From: Acidimicrobiales bacterium mtb01
Lineage (GTDB): Bacteria; Actinomycetota; Acidimicrobiia; Acidimicrobiales; Ilumatobacteraceae
Length of the DNA stretch: 64,000 nucleotides
Assembly: GCA_004379135.1 (NCBI GenBank)
Contig: NBNI01000007.1
Span: 1-64,000, forward strand
Direction of reading: 5' to 3'
The notes below the pieces were generated by a model. It worked only from the letters and a program-made list of their open reading frames with translations, was not told where the DNA came from and made no database searches. The position numbers were made by a program, and so were the translations under genes. This document shows, one piece after another, positions 34,453-44,112 of the stretch (within the stretch, counting starts at the first letter, position 1; each line of letters starts with the position of its first letter).

Positions 34453-34957
34453 CTTCGTCGAGGATTCCGGTCTCGACCTGGTACACGAATCCGCGGATGA
34501 AGTCCTTGTGGCGGATGAACGGATTGAGTTTGATGCGGACCATGCTCTGACCCACGTCGGTGTACGGATCGCGGAACGATTCGACCGACCACCACGGCTT
34601 CACGCCGACCTCGGCTTCGATCTCGTGCTTGAAGTCGTCCTCGTTCACCTGCTGCAACCCGCAGTTGGTGTGGTGGATGAGGATGATCTCGCGCGTGTTG
34701 AGGAATCGCTGCGACAGAACGAGCGATCGAATGACGTCATCCGTCACCACGCCGCCGGCGTTTCGGATGATGTGCGCGTCGCCGTGGTCGAGACCGAGGA
34801 TCTGGAACATGTCCATGCGGCTGTCCATGCACGCCACCACGGCGAGTTGACGGCGGGGAGCGAGGGCCAGGCCGGCGTCGGGAAAGTCCTTGGCGAACAA
34901 CCGGTTCTTGACGAGCAACTCGTCGGCATTGGGCCGAAACGATGCGTCGCTGTTCAC
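34442..34957 (-). CDS. beta-class carbonic anhydrase
   Basis: Interconverts CO2 and bicarbonate. Counting from GTG 34957, the zinc ligands are C43 (in VACMDSR), H96 and C99 (in HHTNCG), with the Asp45-Arg47 pair present. Total length is 171 residues, short but normal for the small actinobacterial subgroup. GTG 34957 is preferred because CATAAT lies 6 nt upstream; an ATG seven codons earlier is possible. It diverges from clpP, the starts being 38 bp apart. Confidence 0.93.
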   Translation of the reverse strand: MNSDASFRPNADELLVKNRLFAKDFPDAGLALAPRRQLAVVACMDSRMDMFQILGLDHGDAHIIRNAGGVVTDDVIRSLVLSQRFLNTREIILIHHTNCGLQQVNEDDFKHEIEAEVGVKPWWSVESFRDPYTDVGQSMVRIKLNPFIRHKDFIRGFVYQVETGILDEVSA

Positions 34958-34963
34958 CCCCTG

Positions 34964-34988
34964 ATTATGGCGGTTCAAGGGCTAGCCT
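34964..34988. promoter_or_regulatory. divergent leaderless promoters of carbonic anhydrase and clpP
   Basis: CATAAT on the minus strand (34964-34969) is 6 nt before GTG 34957. TAGCCT on the plus strand (34983-34988) is 7 nt before ATG 34996. Confidence 0.5.
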
Positions 34989-34995
34989 GCGAACC

Positions 34996-35583
<588 letters not shown>

Positions 35584-36036
35584 TCACGGGGCCGGTGTCG
35601 CCGGCGGAATCGTGACCGGCACGCTTCCCTCCACACCCACCACGTCGGGCATCGCCACACCGCAGGTCGTCTCCACCCAGATCGCCACATCGCGCGCCGA
35701 CCGCTCGGCCTTGTAGGCGGCGTCGGCGACGTCCTGGCGCGAGCGCGGGTCGCTCGGGTCGACGTCGGAGGCCAACTTCATCAACTCGGTGATCGTTCGC
35801 CACTCGTCCTCGATGGCCAAGGGGGTGATGCGGTCGAGCTTCTCGTAGCGGTCGACCAGTGCGTCGATGTCGCCGGACTCGACGAACGGACCTTCCAGGA
35901 ACGGGACCTGTCGGGCGATCTCGCCGCAGAATCGCTCGGCGCCCCGATCGGTGTCGCTGCACGCGGCCAGCGAGATCGGGACGAGCGTGGCGAGGACCGC
36001 CGGGACGATTCTCGAGACGTGTCGGAACGGGCTCAT
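35584..36036 (-). CDS. small lipoprotein, function unknown
   Basis: A 150-residue secreted protein. The signal peptide (MSPFRHVSRIVPAVLATLVP) ends in a lipobox ISLAAC, so it is probably anchored to the membrane outer face. The mature part is mostly helical by appearance and acidic, with a Cys pair (RFCGEI and TTCGVA) and a Pro-rich C-terminus. No known domain is recognised. ATG 36036 is chosen because the longer frame adds sequence before the signal peptide. It ends exactly where clpP ends on the other strand. Confidence 0.75.
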   Translation of the reverse strand: MSPFRHVSRIVPAVLATLVPISLAACSDTDRGAERFCGEIARQVPFLEGPFVESGDIDALVDRYEKLDRITPLAIEDEWRTITELMKLASDVDPSDPRSRQDVADAAYKAERSARDVAIWVETTCGVAMPDVVGVEGSVPVTIPPATPAP

Positions 36037-36113
36037 GGACGGCCGACAGTCTCGCAGGTGCGGGTCCGACGGGTCGGTCACCGCGAGGTCACACGGTTTT
36101 CCCACATCACGGC

Positions 36114-37622
36114 ATGTTGTCGAACGTTCTCTCCGCCACCGTTCTCGGTGTTCATGGTCAACCAGTCGCCGTCGAAGTCCACATCGGCCAAGGACTCCCG
36201 GGTTTCACGATCCTCGGTCGACCCGACGAAGTGTGCCGCGAAGCGCGTGATCGCGTTCGAGCGGCGTTCGTGTCGAGCGGACTCGACTGGCCGGCCCGTC
36301 GCATCACCATGAACCTCGCACCGTCCGATGTGCGAAAGGTCGGTTCGTCGCTCGACTTGGCGATCGCCGTTGCGGTGCTCGTCGCCGACGAGAAGGTGCC
36401 GGCGGCGTCGGTCGCGAACACGGCGTTCGTGGGCGAACTCGGCCTCGACGGTGGATTGCGAGCAGTGGTGGGTGCCGCGCCGATGATCGCGGCGCGGCGC
36501 GACGTCGATGTGGTCGTGCCAGTGGAAAACGCTTCCGAGGCGTCCATCGTCCGTCCCCGTTCGGTTCGCGTCGCGTCATCGTTGCGCGAAGTCGTCGACT
36601 GCTTGAAGGGTGTGCGTGAATGGACATGCCCCGACGGCAGCCGACGTCCGGACGGCGACGCGGTCGTCGTGCCCGATCTCGCCGACGTGAGGGGCCAGCA
36701 CACGGCTCGGCTCGGTCTCGAATTGGCGGCCAGCGGCGGGCACCATCTCCTGCTCATCGGACCGCCGGGCTCGGGCAAGACGATGCTCGCACAGCGGTTG
36801 CCCGGACTCCTTCCGCGACTCGACGACGACACGTCGCTCGCCGCGACGATGATCCGCTCGGCGGCCGGCGAGTCGTTGCCAGCCGGCGGACTCGTGACGG
36901 TCCCGCCCATTCGCATGCCGCACCATTCGCTCAGCCACATCGCGATGGTGGGAGGCGGTTCGGGAGTGCTGCGCCCCGGTGAGATCAGCCTGGCGCACGG
37001 CGGTGTTCTCTTCCTCGACGAGCTCGGTGAGTTCGCGCCGTCCACTCTCGACGCCCTTCGACAACCGCTCGAGGAAGGACTCGTTCGTTTGTCGCGCGCC
37101 TCTGCCGCCGCCACGTTGCCGGCTCGTTTCACTCTCGTCGGGGCGACCAACCCGTGTCCGTGCGGTGGTGGGCCGCCCGGTTCGTGCTCGTGCGACGACG
37201 CCGCGTTGGCTCGTTACCGACGGCGATTCTCCGGGCCTCTGCTCGATCGTTTCGATCTGCGCGTGGTCGTTCAGCCCCCGGAAGCCGACGACCTCCTCGG
37301 TATGGCCGCGGGGGAGTCGACCGCCGACGTGGTGGCTCGCGTTCGGGCGGCGCGTGAACTCGCGGTCGAGCGGCAGGGTCGGCTCAACGCCGCTCTCGAT
37401 GCGGCTTCGATCGACGTGCACGCTCCGCTCCGCGACGCCGCGCGTCGACTCCTGCGCGACAACGTCGAACGGGGCCGCCTCTCGGGCCGCGGTCTGCTCC
37501 GGGTGCGCCGGGTCGCGCGATCGCTCGCCGATCTCGCCGGACATGACGGTGAACTCGACGACCATCACATCGCGGCGGCGCTGGCGCTGCGATCGCACAT
37601 CGGAGTGCGTCCGCGGCCGTGA
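36114..37622 (+). CDS. comM: YifB/ComM-type AAA+ ATPase (Mg-chelatase-like)
   Basis: The 502-residue protein has the N-terminal ChlI-like domain (GFTILGRPDEVCREARDRVRAAF, ITMNLAPSDVRKVGSSLDLAIA), a Walker A at about 216-224 (GPPGSGKT), Walker B (GGVLFLDELGEF), the zinc-like cysteine cluster NPCPCGGGPPGSCSC and a C-terminal helical lid. In naturally competent bacteria ComM helps branch migration during DNA uptake. The start ATG 36114 gives the standard N-terminus (MLSNVLSATVLGVHG). dprA starts within its stop codon (GTGA), a conserved pairing. Confidence 0.95.
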   Translation: MLSNVLSATVLGVHGQPVAVEVHIGQGLPGFTILGRPDEVCREARDRVRAAFVSSGLDWPARRITMNLAPSDVRKVGSSLDLAIAVAVLVADEKVPAASVANTAFVGELGLDGGLRAVVGAAPMIAARRDVDVVVPVENASEASIVRPRSVRVASSLREVVDCLKGVREWTCPDGSRRPDGDAVVVPDLADVRGQHTARLGLELAASGGHHLLLIGPPGSGKTMLAQRLPGLLPRLDDDTSLAATMIRSAAGESLPAGGLVTVPPIRMPHHSLSHIAMVGGGSGVLRPGEISLAHGGVLFLDELGEFAPSTLDALRQPLEEGLVRLSRASAAATLPARFTLVGATNPCPCGGGPPGSCSCDDAALARYRRRFSGPLLDRFDLRVVVQPPEADDLLGMAAGESTADVVARVRAARELAVERQGRLNAALDAASIDVHAPLRDAARRLLRDNVERGRLSGRGLLRVRRVARSLADLAGHDGELDDHHIAAALALRSHIGVRPRP

Positions 37623-38785
37623 ACGATCACCCGAGAGATCACTCCGCCGACCACATCGCCGTCACACGGCTGCTCGGCTTGCCCGCCCTCGGTCCGCGTC
37701 GACTGCGAGCACTTCTGCGCGAGCGACGGCCGACGGAGATCGAACACGATCTGCGACGTGGTCGCCGCGTTTCGAACGACTCGACCGATTTGCACGAGGC
37801 GTGGACGAAGGCGCTCGCGGGCGGCCCGTCCGATCGTGAAATCGCGTCGCGTCTGGCCACGATGCGGGTCGCCATTCTCGGCGACATCGACTATCCGGAG
37901 TCGTTGGCCGTCGACCCGGCGGCGCCGGCCGCGTTGTTCTCGCGCGGCGACGTCACCGTGATCGATCGGTATCGACGTGTGGCCATGGTCGGCACCCGCC
38001 GGGCCACCGAGTACGGGCGCGGGGCCGCCCACGACTTCGGCCGGTACCTCGCCTCGCACGGAGTCGCGGTGGTGTCTGGTCTGGCCCTCGGCATCGACGC
38101 TGCCGCCCACCGCGGTTCGCTCGCCGCGCGAACGGTTGTGAACTCGAGTGCCCGAACGCCACCGGGCGCCGCGCCGCCCATCGGCGTCGTCGCGTCCGGG
38201 CTCGATGTGGTGTATCCGCGTCTGAACTCGCGGCTGTGGTCGGACGTCGCCGAGCGGGGAGTGCTGGTGTCGGAATCGCCGCCCGGCACCGAACCCGATC
38301 GTTTCCGCTTCCCGCTCCGCAACCGGATCATCGCCGCCTTGGCCGAAGTGTTGGTGGTGGTCGAGTCGCGCGCGACCGGTGGCTCGATGCTCACGGTCAA
38401 CGAGGCCTTGCAGCGCGACGTTCCCGTGATGTCGGTTCCCGGCGCGACACGATCGTTGGCCAGCGAGGGAACGAACTTGTTGTTGCGCGATGGAGCACTC
38501 GTCGCGGCGTCACCCGATGACGTGCTCACCGTGCTCGGTCTCACTCCGACTCGACACGACGCCGTCCGCGAACTGCGGCCGGTGCCGATGGGAGTCGATC
38601 GCGACGTGCTCGCCGTCATGGGCTCCGATCCGATGGGGCTCGACGACGTGGTGCGAGCCAGCGCGCCGCACTCGCTGGGTGCGGTCGCCTTGGCCCTCGG
38701 ACGTCTCGAAGCGATGGGTTGGGTCATGTGCACCGACGGCTGGTTCGAACTGGCCAACCCGTCGTCGGCCCACTCGGTACCCTGA
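37619..38785 (+). CDS. dprA: DNA-processing protein DprA
   Basis: DprA protects incoming single-stranded DNA and loads RecA. The 388-residue protein has the Rossmann-like core: AMVGTRRATEYGRGAAHDFG, VVSGLALGIDAAAHRGSL, GVVASGLDVVYPRLN, SESPPGTEPDRFRFPLRNRIIAALA, VESRATGGSMLT and VPG. A short extra segment (about 177-190, SSARTPPGAAPP) interrupts the core between two strands. A winged-helix-like C-terminal domain follows. The GTG start overlaps comM. Confidence 0.95.
   Translation: MNDHPRDHSADHIAVTRLLGLPALGPRRLRALLRERRPTEIEHDLRRGRRVSNDSTDLHEAWTKALAGGPSDREIASRLATMRVAILGDIDYPESLAVDPAAPAALFSRGDVTVIDRYRRVAMVGTRRATEYGRGAAHDFGRYLASHGVAVVSGLALGIDAAAHRGSLAARTVVNSSARTPPGAAPPIGVVASGLDVVYPRLNSRLWSDVAERGVLVSESPPGTEPDRFRFPLRNRIIAALAEVLVVVESRATGGSMLTVNEALQRDVPVMSVPGATRSLASEGTNLLLRDGALVAASPDDVLTVLGLTPTRHDAVRELRPVPMGVDRDVLAVMGSDPMGLDDVVRASAPHSLGAVALALGRLEAMGWVMCTDGWFELANPSSAHSVP
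38778..38783 (+). promoter_or_regulatory. -10 box of xerC
   Basis: TACCCT, partly inside the end of dprA, is followed by 6 nt and GTG 38790. Confidence 0.45.
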
Positions 38786-38789
38786 CCGT

Positions 38790-39719
38790 GTGGCGAACGC
38801 GGCGCGATCGACGAAAGCGAAGTCGTCTCGTGACGCGTGGCGACTCGACGACTTCGTCATGTCCCTCACGAGGGCGTCGGCCAATACGGTGACCGCCTAT
38901 CGCACCGACCTTCGCGACTTCATCGAGTGGTGCGAAGACGATGACGACACCTCGAATCGCGTCGGTGCTCCGGGCCGGGTCGACCGCATCGTGCTGCGTC
39001 GCTACCTCGCGCATCTCGGCGCCGAAGGATTCGCCAAGCGTTCGATCGCACGCAAAGCGTCGGCACTGCGCCGCTACTTCGCGTGGGCTCGTCGAAACGG
39101 GCTGGTGACGGCAGATCCGTCGCTCGGTTTGCGTGCACCATCCGGTGAGGGTCGACTTCCGCGCGTGCTCGACGGTCGCGAACTGCGCGATCTGCTCGAA
39201 CCCGAAGCGCTTCCGGAGGACGTGCCGCACTGGCGTCGACTGCGCGATGACGCTCTGCTCGAACTCCTCTACGGCAGCGGCTTGCGCGTGAGCGAAGTAT
39301 GCGGACTCGACCTCGACGGCTGCGATCTGCGGCGTTCGGTGGTCACGGTGTGGGGCAAGGGCGGCAAGGAGCGCCGGGTGCCCATGTCGCAGGCCGCGTC
39401 CGACGCGGTGAAGGCATGGGTCCGCGTGCGCAAGGAGGTCGTGTCCGAACGTTCGGCCGCCGCCTTGTTCCTCAATTCACGGGGCTCCCGCCTCGGTCCG
39501 CGCGACGTTCGCCGGGTCATCGACGAGCGGAGCTCGTCGCCGACGCATCCACACGCATTGCGCCACACCTTCGCCACTCATCTGCTCGACGGCGGCGCCG
39601 ATCTGCGCATCGTTCAGGAATTGCTGGGTCACAGCGACGTCTCCACCACGCAGCGATACACGCACGTGAGCAAGGAGCGTCTACGGTCGGTGTACACATC
39701 GACCCACCCACGCGCCTGA
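38790..39719 (+). CDS. xerC: tyrosine recombinase XerC
   Basis: XerC resolves chromosome dimers at dif. The 309-residue protein has an N-terminal SAM-like domain and a catalytic domain with R166 (GSGLRVSE), K190 (VWGKGGKE), H255-x-x-R258 (HALRHTFATHLL), H281 (LLGHSDVSTTQ) and nucleophile Y290 (RYTHVS). GTG 38790 is chosen because TACCCT is 6 nt upstream. Its place between dprA and whiG is the conserved actinobacterial one, which argues against a phage integrase. Confidence 0.94.
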   Translation: MANAARSTKAKSSRDAWRLDDFVMSLTRASANTVTAYRTDLRDFIEWCEDDDDTSNRVGAPGRVDRIVLRRYLAHLGAEGFAKRSIARKASALRRYFAWARRNGLVTADPSLGLRAPSGEGRLPRVLDGRELRDLLEPEALPEDVPHWRRLRDDALLELLYGSGLRVSEVCGLDLDGCDLRRSVVTVWGKGGKERRVPMSQAASDAVKAWVRVRKEVVSERSAAALFLNSRGSRLGPRDVRRVIDERSSSPTHPHALRHTFATHLLDGGADLRIVQELLGHSDVSTTQRYTHVSKERLRSVYTSTHPRA

Positions 39720-39720
39720 G

Positions 39721-40497
39721 ATGACCCCACCCGACCCCGAGAAACCATCGCGAGACACACCAGCGATACACCGGGCCTGGCAACGGTGGGTCGACGACAA
39801 GGATTCGGCGTCGCGCGAAGTTCTGATCGTCCACTACTCGCCGCTCGTGAAGTTCGTGGCCGGACGCGTGGCCGCGGGCCTGCCGGCCGGAGTCGACACC
39901 GGCGAACTCATCGGAACCGGAATCTTCGGCCTGATGGACGCGGTCGATCGTTTCGATCCGTCGCGCGGATTCAAGTTCGAGACGTTCGCGGTGCCGCGCA
40001 TCAAGGGCGCGATCCTCGACGGGTTGCGGGCCATCGACTGGGTGCCCCGTACCGTGCGCCAGCGTTCGCGCCAGATCGAGCAGGCGGTGTCGGAACTCGG
40101 CAACGAATTGAAGCGTGCGCCGTCCGACGAGGAGATCGCCGGGCGTCTCGGCATCAGCGAGGACGAGTTGCACGACTGGTTGAGCGCGGTGGCCGTGGCC
40201 AACGTGGGTCCGCTCGATCATCTGGTGACCGACGGCGAGCCGCGTCAGCTGCCACCCTCCACCGACGCCGGACCCGACCGCGTTCTCGAGGATCGCGAGG
40301 TGCGTTCGGTGATGCGCGCCGAGATTCGCCAACTGCCCGATCGCGAGCGCACCGTCGTCGCGTTGTATTACGACGAAGGCATGACCCTGGCCGAGATCGG
40401 ATCGGTCCTCGGTGTGACCGAGAGCCGCGTCTCGCAGATCCACTCGAAGGCCGTCATCATGTTGCGGTCGCGTCTCACCGCCGCCGGAATTCCCTGA
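39721..40497 (+). CDS. whiG: FliA/WhiG-family RNA polymerase sigma factor
   Basis: A 258-residue group 3 sigma factor. Region 2 (FVAGRVAAGLPAGVDTGELIGTGIFGLMDAVDRFDPSRGFKFETFAVPRIKGAILDGLR split over residues 45-105), region 3 (VRQRSRQIEQAV...RAPSDEEIAGRLG) and region 4 (LPDRERTVVALYYDEGMTLAEIGSVLGVTESRVSQIHSKA) are all present. Streptomyces WhiG sits next to rpsB and controls sporulation; in other bacteria relatives drive motility genes. The role here is not shown. It starts one base after xerC stops, with no clear ribosome site, so coupling is likely. Confidence 0.9.
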   Translation: MTPPDPEKPSRDTPAIHRAWQRWVDDKDSASREVLIVHYSPLVKFVAGRVAAGLPAGVDTGELIGTGIFGLMDAVDRFDPSRGFKFETFAVPRIKGAILDGLRAIDWVPRTVRQRSRQIEQAVSELGNELKRAPSDEEIAGRLGISEDELHDWLSAVAVANVGPLDHLVTDGEPRQLPPSTDAGPDRVLEDREVRSVMRAEIRQLPDRERTVVALYYDEGMTLAEIGSVLGVTESRVSQIHSKAVIMLRSRLTAAGIP

Positions 40498-40515
40498 CCC
40501 CGCGCACACTCGGCC

Positions 40516-41046
40516 GTGCTCGTCGCGGTCCTCGTCGCCTCGCTGTGCCTCGTGCCGCCCGTGAACGCTCCGGTGGTCGAGTCGTTCACGGCGCCGGTGT
40601 GCCCGTACTGCGCCGGGCACCGCACGATCGAGTACGCGAGCGCGGCCGACGTCGCGGTGGTGGCCCCGGTCGCCGGTCGGGTGGCGTTCGCCGGCGAGGT
40701 GGCCGGGCGGCGTTACGTGTCCATCGGCGTCAGTGCCGGCGCCGGTGACGGCACCGGCGACGTCACGGTCACCGTCGGCGGACTCGGCTCGCTGGCCGTG
40801 GTGGCCGGGCAGATCGTGGTGGCCGGCCAAATCGTCGGGCGGAGCCAGTCGTGGGCAGCGGGACCGGTGACGGGGCCAGTGACACTGAGTGTCCGCCGGG
40901 ACGCCGGCCAGCCGAGCGAGCAGTATCTCGATCCGGCTCGGTACCTGGCCCGCCGGGTGGCCCGTGCCCGCTTGGTGCCCACCGACGGCACGCCTCCCCG
41001 GCGGACCGCGGCCCGGACCCGGCTGGTCTGCCCGACCGGCCGATAG
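40516..41046 (+). CDS. degenerate LytM/M23-like secreted protein
   Basis: A 176-residue protein with a short hydrophobic leader ([17 protein letters not shown]) and a beta-rich domain. A LytM peptidase gene usually sits between whiG and rpsB. Here the first zinc motif is altered (GHRTIEYAS instead of an HxGxDxA pattern) and the second HxH motif is absent (LSVRRD where LHFEVR is expected), so it is probably not catalytic. Inactive LytM proteins often activate amidases; that role is only a possibility. CACACT lies 5 nt before GTG 40516. Confidence 0.7.
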   Translation: MLVAVLVASLCLVPPVNAPVVESFTAPVCPYCAGHRTIEYASAADVAVVAPVAGRVAFAGEVAGRRYVSIGVSAGAGDGTGDVTVTVGGLGSLAVVAGQIVVAGQIVGRSQSWAAGPVTGPVTLSVRRDAGQPSEQYLDPARYLARRVARARLVPTDGTPPRRTAARTRLVCPTGR

Positions 41047-41049
41047 TCT
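41044..41049 (+). promoter_or_regulatory. -10 box of the rpsB operon
   Basis: TAGTCT overlaps the stop of the LytM-like gene and would start a transcript with a leader of about 105 nt before rpsB. Unlike most promoters here, this one leaves room for leader control. Confidence 0.45.
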
Positions 41050-41162
41050 CGCCAACGGCCCGGAAACGGGTCACCCATCACTGCACGTCGCTCATCCTGC
41101 GGTCGTTCCTTCGGGGGCGCGAGATGGCGTGCCGGCAACCGCAGACCAGGAGGAAAGAAATC

Positions 41163-42005
41163 ATGGCCATCGTGACGATGCGTCAAATGTTGGAGGCCGG
41201 CGTCCACTTCGGCCATCAGACCCGTCGGTGGAACCCCAAGATGAAGCGATTCATCTTCGGCGAGCGCCACGACATTTACATCATCGATCTCGAGCAGACG
41301 CTCACCCGGATCGAAGAGGCCTACGCCTTCGTGCGCGATCTCGTCGCCAAGGGCGGCACGATCCTGTTCATCGGCACCAAGAAGCAGGCCCAGGACCCGG
41401 TGGCCCAATTCGCCGACAAGTGCGGCATGCCGTACATCAACGAGCGTTGGCTGGGCGGAATGCTCACCAACTTCGAAACGATCCACAAGCGCGTGCAGAA
41501 GATGCTCGAACTCGAGCGGATGAAGGCCTCGGGCGAATTCGACGTCATGCCGAAGAAGGAAGCCCTCCTCAAGGATCGCGAGCTCACCAAGCTCCAGAAG
41601 AACCTCTCGGGTATCCGCCACATGACCCGCCGCCCCGATGCGGTGTTCGTGCTCGACACGAAGAAGGAGCACATCGGCGTCACCGAAGCCAACAAGCTCG
41701 GCACCCCGGTGGTCGCCGTGGTCGACACCAACGTCGATCCCGATCTCGTGCAGTTCCCGATCCCGGGCAACGACGACGCGATCCGCGCCAACGAGTTGAT
41801 GTGCAAGGTCATCGCCGAAGCCGTTCTCGAGGGTCGTTTCATCGCCGGCAAGGGCGGCGGCACAACCGCCGAGCGTTCGCCCGAGGAGCAGGCCGCGTTC
41901 GCAGCGGCTCAGGCCGATGCGCGTGCGCAGGCCGCGGCGGCTCAGGCCGACCGCGAGGCCCGTCTGGCCGCCAGCAAGGCGACCACCGAAGGTGCGGAGG
42001 GCTGA
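41163..42005 (+). CDS. rpsB: 30S ribosomal protein S2
   Basis: The 280-residue S2 protein starts [31 protein letters not shown] and includes [54 protein letters not shown] and DDAIRANEL. An Ala/Gln/Glu-rich tail of about 40 residues extends beyond the conserved core. ATG 41163 has AGGAGG nine bases upstream, the best ribosome site in the window. It heads rpsB-tsf-pyrH-frr. Confidence 0.98.
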   Translation: MAIVTMRQMLEAGVHFGHQTRRWNPKMKRFIFGERHDIYIIDLEQTLTRIEEAYAFVRDLVAKGGTILFIGTKKQAQDPVAQFADKCGMPYINERWLGGMLTNFETIHKRVQKMLELERMKASGEFDVMPKKEALLKDRELTKLQKNLSGIRHMTRRPDAVFVLDTKKEHIGVTEANKLGTPVVAVVDTNVDPDLVQFPIPGNDDAIRANELMCKVIAEAVLEGRFIAGKGGGTTAERSPEEQAAFAAAQADARAQAAAAQADREARLAASKATTEGAEG

Positions 42006-42008
42006 TCA

Positions 42009-42797
42009 GTGTCGTTCACCGCGAAAGACGTCCAGAGCCTGCGCCAGTCCACGGGCGCCGGCATGATGGATTGCAAGAAGGCTCTCGAGTCGACCAGTGG
42101 CGACATGGAAGCCGCCAAGCAGTGGTTGCGCGAAAAGGGTCTGGCCGCGTCGGCCAAGCGCGACGATCGCGAGAACACCCAGGGTGTCGTCGCACTCGTC
42201 GTGAAGGGCAACGTGGGCGCCATCGTGAAGCTGAAGTGCGAGACCGACTTCGTCGCCGCGAGCGATCAGTTCAAGGGTGAGGCCGAGGCTCTCGCCGATT
42301 TGGTGGCCGCCAAGGGCGAAGCCGCGGTCGCCGAGCGCGCCAACATCCTCGAGGATCTCAAGATCACCCTCAAGGAGAAGATCGAACTGGGCGAAGTCGT
42401 GCGCGTCGAAGCCGCCGCCGGCAACGTTCTCGATTCGTATCAGCACATCCAGGGCGGTCGTGGTGTGAACGCCGTGCTCGTCGAAGTGAGCGGCGGCAAC
42501 ACCGATCTCGCGCACGACATCGCCGTGCACATCGCCTTCGCGCGTCCGAAATACCTGAAGCGCGACGAAGTGCCGGCCGACGTGGTGGAGAAGGAGCGCG
42601 CGACGCTCGAGACCATCACGCGCAACGAGGGCAAGCCCGAGCCGGCCATCGCCAAGATCGTCGAAGGCCGCATCGGCGGTTTCTACAAGGACATCTGCCT
42701 GCTCGAGCAGCCGTACGCCAAGGACGACAAGCAGTCGGTTCAGCAGATCCTCGGATCGGCGTCGATCGCCCGCTTCGCTCAGGTCGAGATCGGCTGA
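42009..42797 (+). CDS. tsf: translation elongation factor Ts
   Basis: EF-Ts reloads EF-Tu with GTP. The 262-residue protein has the UBA-like N-terminus with [14 protein letters not shown], the [16 protein letters not shown] loop, [17 protein letters not shown] and the C-terminal [22 protein letters not shown] 42009 follows rpsB by three bases. Its upstream sequence has no strong ribosome site, so coupling to rpsB is likely. Confidence 0.98.
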   Translation: MSFTAKDVQSLRQSTGAGMMDCKKALESTSGDMEAAKQWLREKGLAASAKRDDRENTQGVVALVVKGNVGAIVKLKCETDFVAASDQFKGEAEALADLVAAKGEAAVAERANILEDLKITLKEKIELGEVVRVEAAAGNVLDSYQHIQGGRGVNAVLVEVSGGNTDLAHDIAVHIAFARPKYLKRDEVPADVVEKERATLETITRNEGKPEPAIAKIVEGRIGGFYKDICLLEQPYAKDDKQSVQQILGSASIARFAQVEIG

Positions 42798-42804
42798 TCC
42801 CGAC

Positions 42805-43545
42805 GTGGGCAACGCCGCCAGCGAGAACCGTCCGCGCTGGAAGCGGGTCGTTCTGAAGTTGTCGGGTGAGGCGTTGGCCGAACCCACCGGATTCGGTCTC
42901 GACACCGGCGTTCTCCAACAGGTCGCGCTCGAGATCAAGGATGCGCGCGAGGCACTCGGTGTCGATGTCGCCATCGTCGTGGGCGGTGGCAACTTCTGGC
43001 GCGGGCTCAAGGGTGCGGGCCAGGGCATGGATCAGGCGCAGGCCGACTTCATGGGAATGATCGCCACGGTCATGAACGGACTCGCGCTGCAGGACGCGCT
43101 CGAACGCGTGGGTCAGCACAGCCGTGTGATGACCGCGGTCGAGATGCCCAAAGTGGCCGAGCCGTACATCCGTCGTCGCGCCGAACGCCATCTCGAGAAG
43201 GGTCGCGTCGTGATCTTCGCCGGCGGTACGGGCAACCCGTTCTTCACCACCGACACGGCGGCCGCGTTGCGGGCCGCCGAGATCGACGCACAAGCGATCC
43301 TGAAGGGCACGCACTCCGGAGTCGATGGCGTGTACACGGCCGATCCCAAACTCGACCCCACGGCGACCCGCTACGACCGGGTCTCGCACAAAGAGGTCAT
43401 CGAGAAGGAATTGCGGGTCATGGACGCCACCGCCATCGCGTTCTGCCGGGACAATCGCATCCCGATCGTGGTCTTCGACGTGAGCACGCCGGGCAACATC
43501 AGATCCGTTCTGGAAGGTCGACCCGTAGGTACGCTGGTCGGGTGA
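42805..43545 (+). CDS. pyrH: uridylate kinase
   Basis: UMP kinase makes UDP in pyrimidine synthesis. The 246-residue protein has the amino acid kinase motifs [61 protein letters not shown] and [14 protein letters not shown] 42805 lies seven bases after tsf. The stop overlaps the frr start (GTGA). Confidence 0.98.
   Translation: MGNAASENRPRWKRVVLKLSGEALAEPTGFGLDTGVLQQVALEIKDAREALGVDVAIVVGGGNFWRGLKGAGQGMDQAQADFMGMIATVMNGLALQDALERVGQHSRVMTAVEMPKVAEPYIRRRAERHLEKGRVVIFAGGTGNPFFTTDTAAALRAAEIDAQAILKGTHSGVDGVYTADPKLDPTATRYDRVSHKEVIEKELRVMDATAIAFCRDNRIPIVVFDVSTPGNIRSVLEGRPVGTLVG
43530..43535 (+). promoter_or_regulatory. internal -10 box before frr
   Basis: TACGCT inside the end of pyrH is followed by 6 nt and GTG 43542, so frr may also be made from its own leaderless transcript. 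Confidence 0.35.
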
Positions 43546-44099
43546 CCGACGAGATCCTCCTCGAGGCCATCGAGAAGATGGACAGGGCCGTCGAACACGC
43601 GCGGTCCCAGTTCACGACGGTCCGCACCGGTCGGGCCACACCCGCCCTCGTCGAGAAGCTGATGGTCGAGTACTACGGGTCCGACGTGCCGCTGCAGCAA
43701 CTCGCCGGCTTCCAGGTGCCCGAGGCCCGCATGTTGGTGGTGAAGCCCCACGATCGTGGGGCATTGGCCGCCGTCGAGCGGGCCATCCGCGACTCCGATC
43801 TCGGCATTTCGCCGTCGAATGACGGCACCGTCATCCGACTGAACTTTCCGCCCCTCACCGAGGAGCGTCGCCGCGACTACGTGAAGCTCGTGAAGAACAT
43901 GGCCGAGGACGGCCGGATCGCCGTGCGCAACGTGCGCCGCGACGCGCGCAAGTATCTCGAGAGCGCGGAGAAGAATGGAGACATCTCGGCCGACGAACTC
44001 GAGCGTGCCGAGAAGGAACTCGAGAAGATCACCCACGATCACATCGAGCACATCGACCAGGCCGTGAAGAAGAAAGAGCAGGAACTGCTCGAAGTCTGA
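43542..44099 (+). CDS. frr: ribosome recycling factor
   Basis: RRF splits ribosomes after termination together with EF-G. The 185-residue protein has the two-domain pattern with [64 protein letters not shown] and the final helix [24 protein letters not shown]. It overlaps pyrH by four bases. Confidence 0.98.
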   Translation: MTDEILLEAIEKMDRAVEHARSQFTTVRTGRATPALVEKLMVEYYGSDVPLQQLAGFQVPEARMLVVKPHDRGALAAVERAIRDSDLGISPSNDGTVIRLNFPPLTEERRRDYVKLVKNMAEDGRIAVRNVRRDARKYLESAEKNGDISADELERAEKELEKITHDHIEHIDQAVKKKEQELLEV

Positions 44100-44112
44100 G
44101 AGCGAGAGGATC

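Noticed and set aside
38790-39719. Tyrosine recombinase as integrase of a mobile element
   Set aside because: Its position between dprA and whiG and its sequence fit housekeeping XerC.
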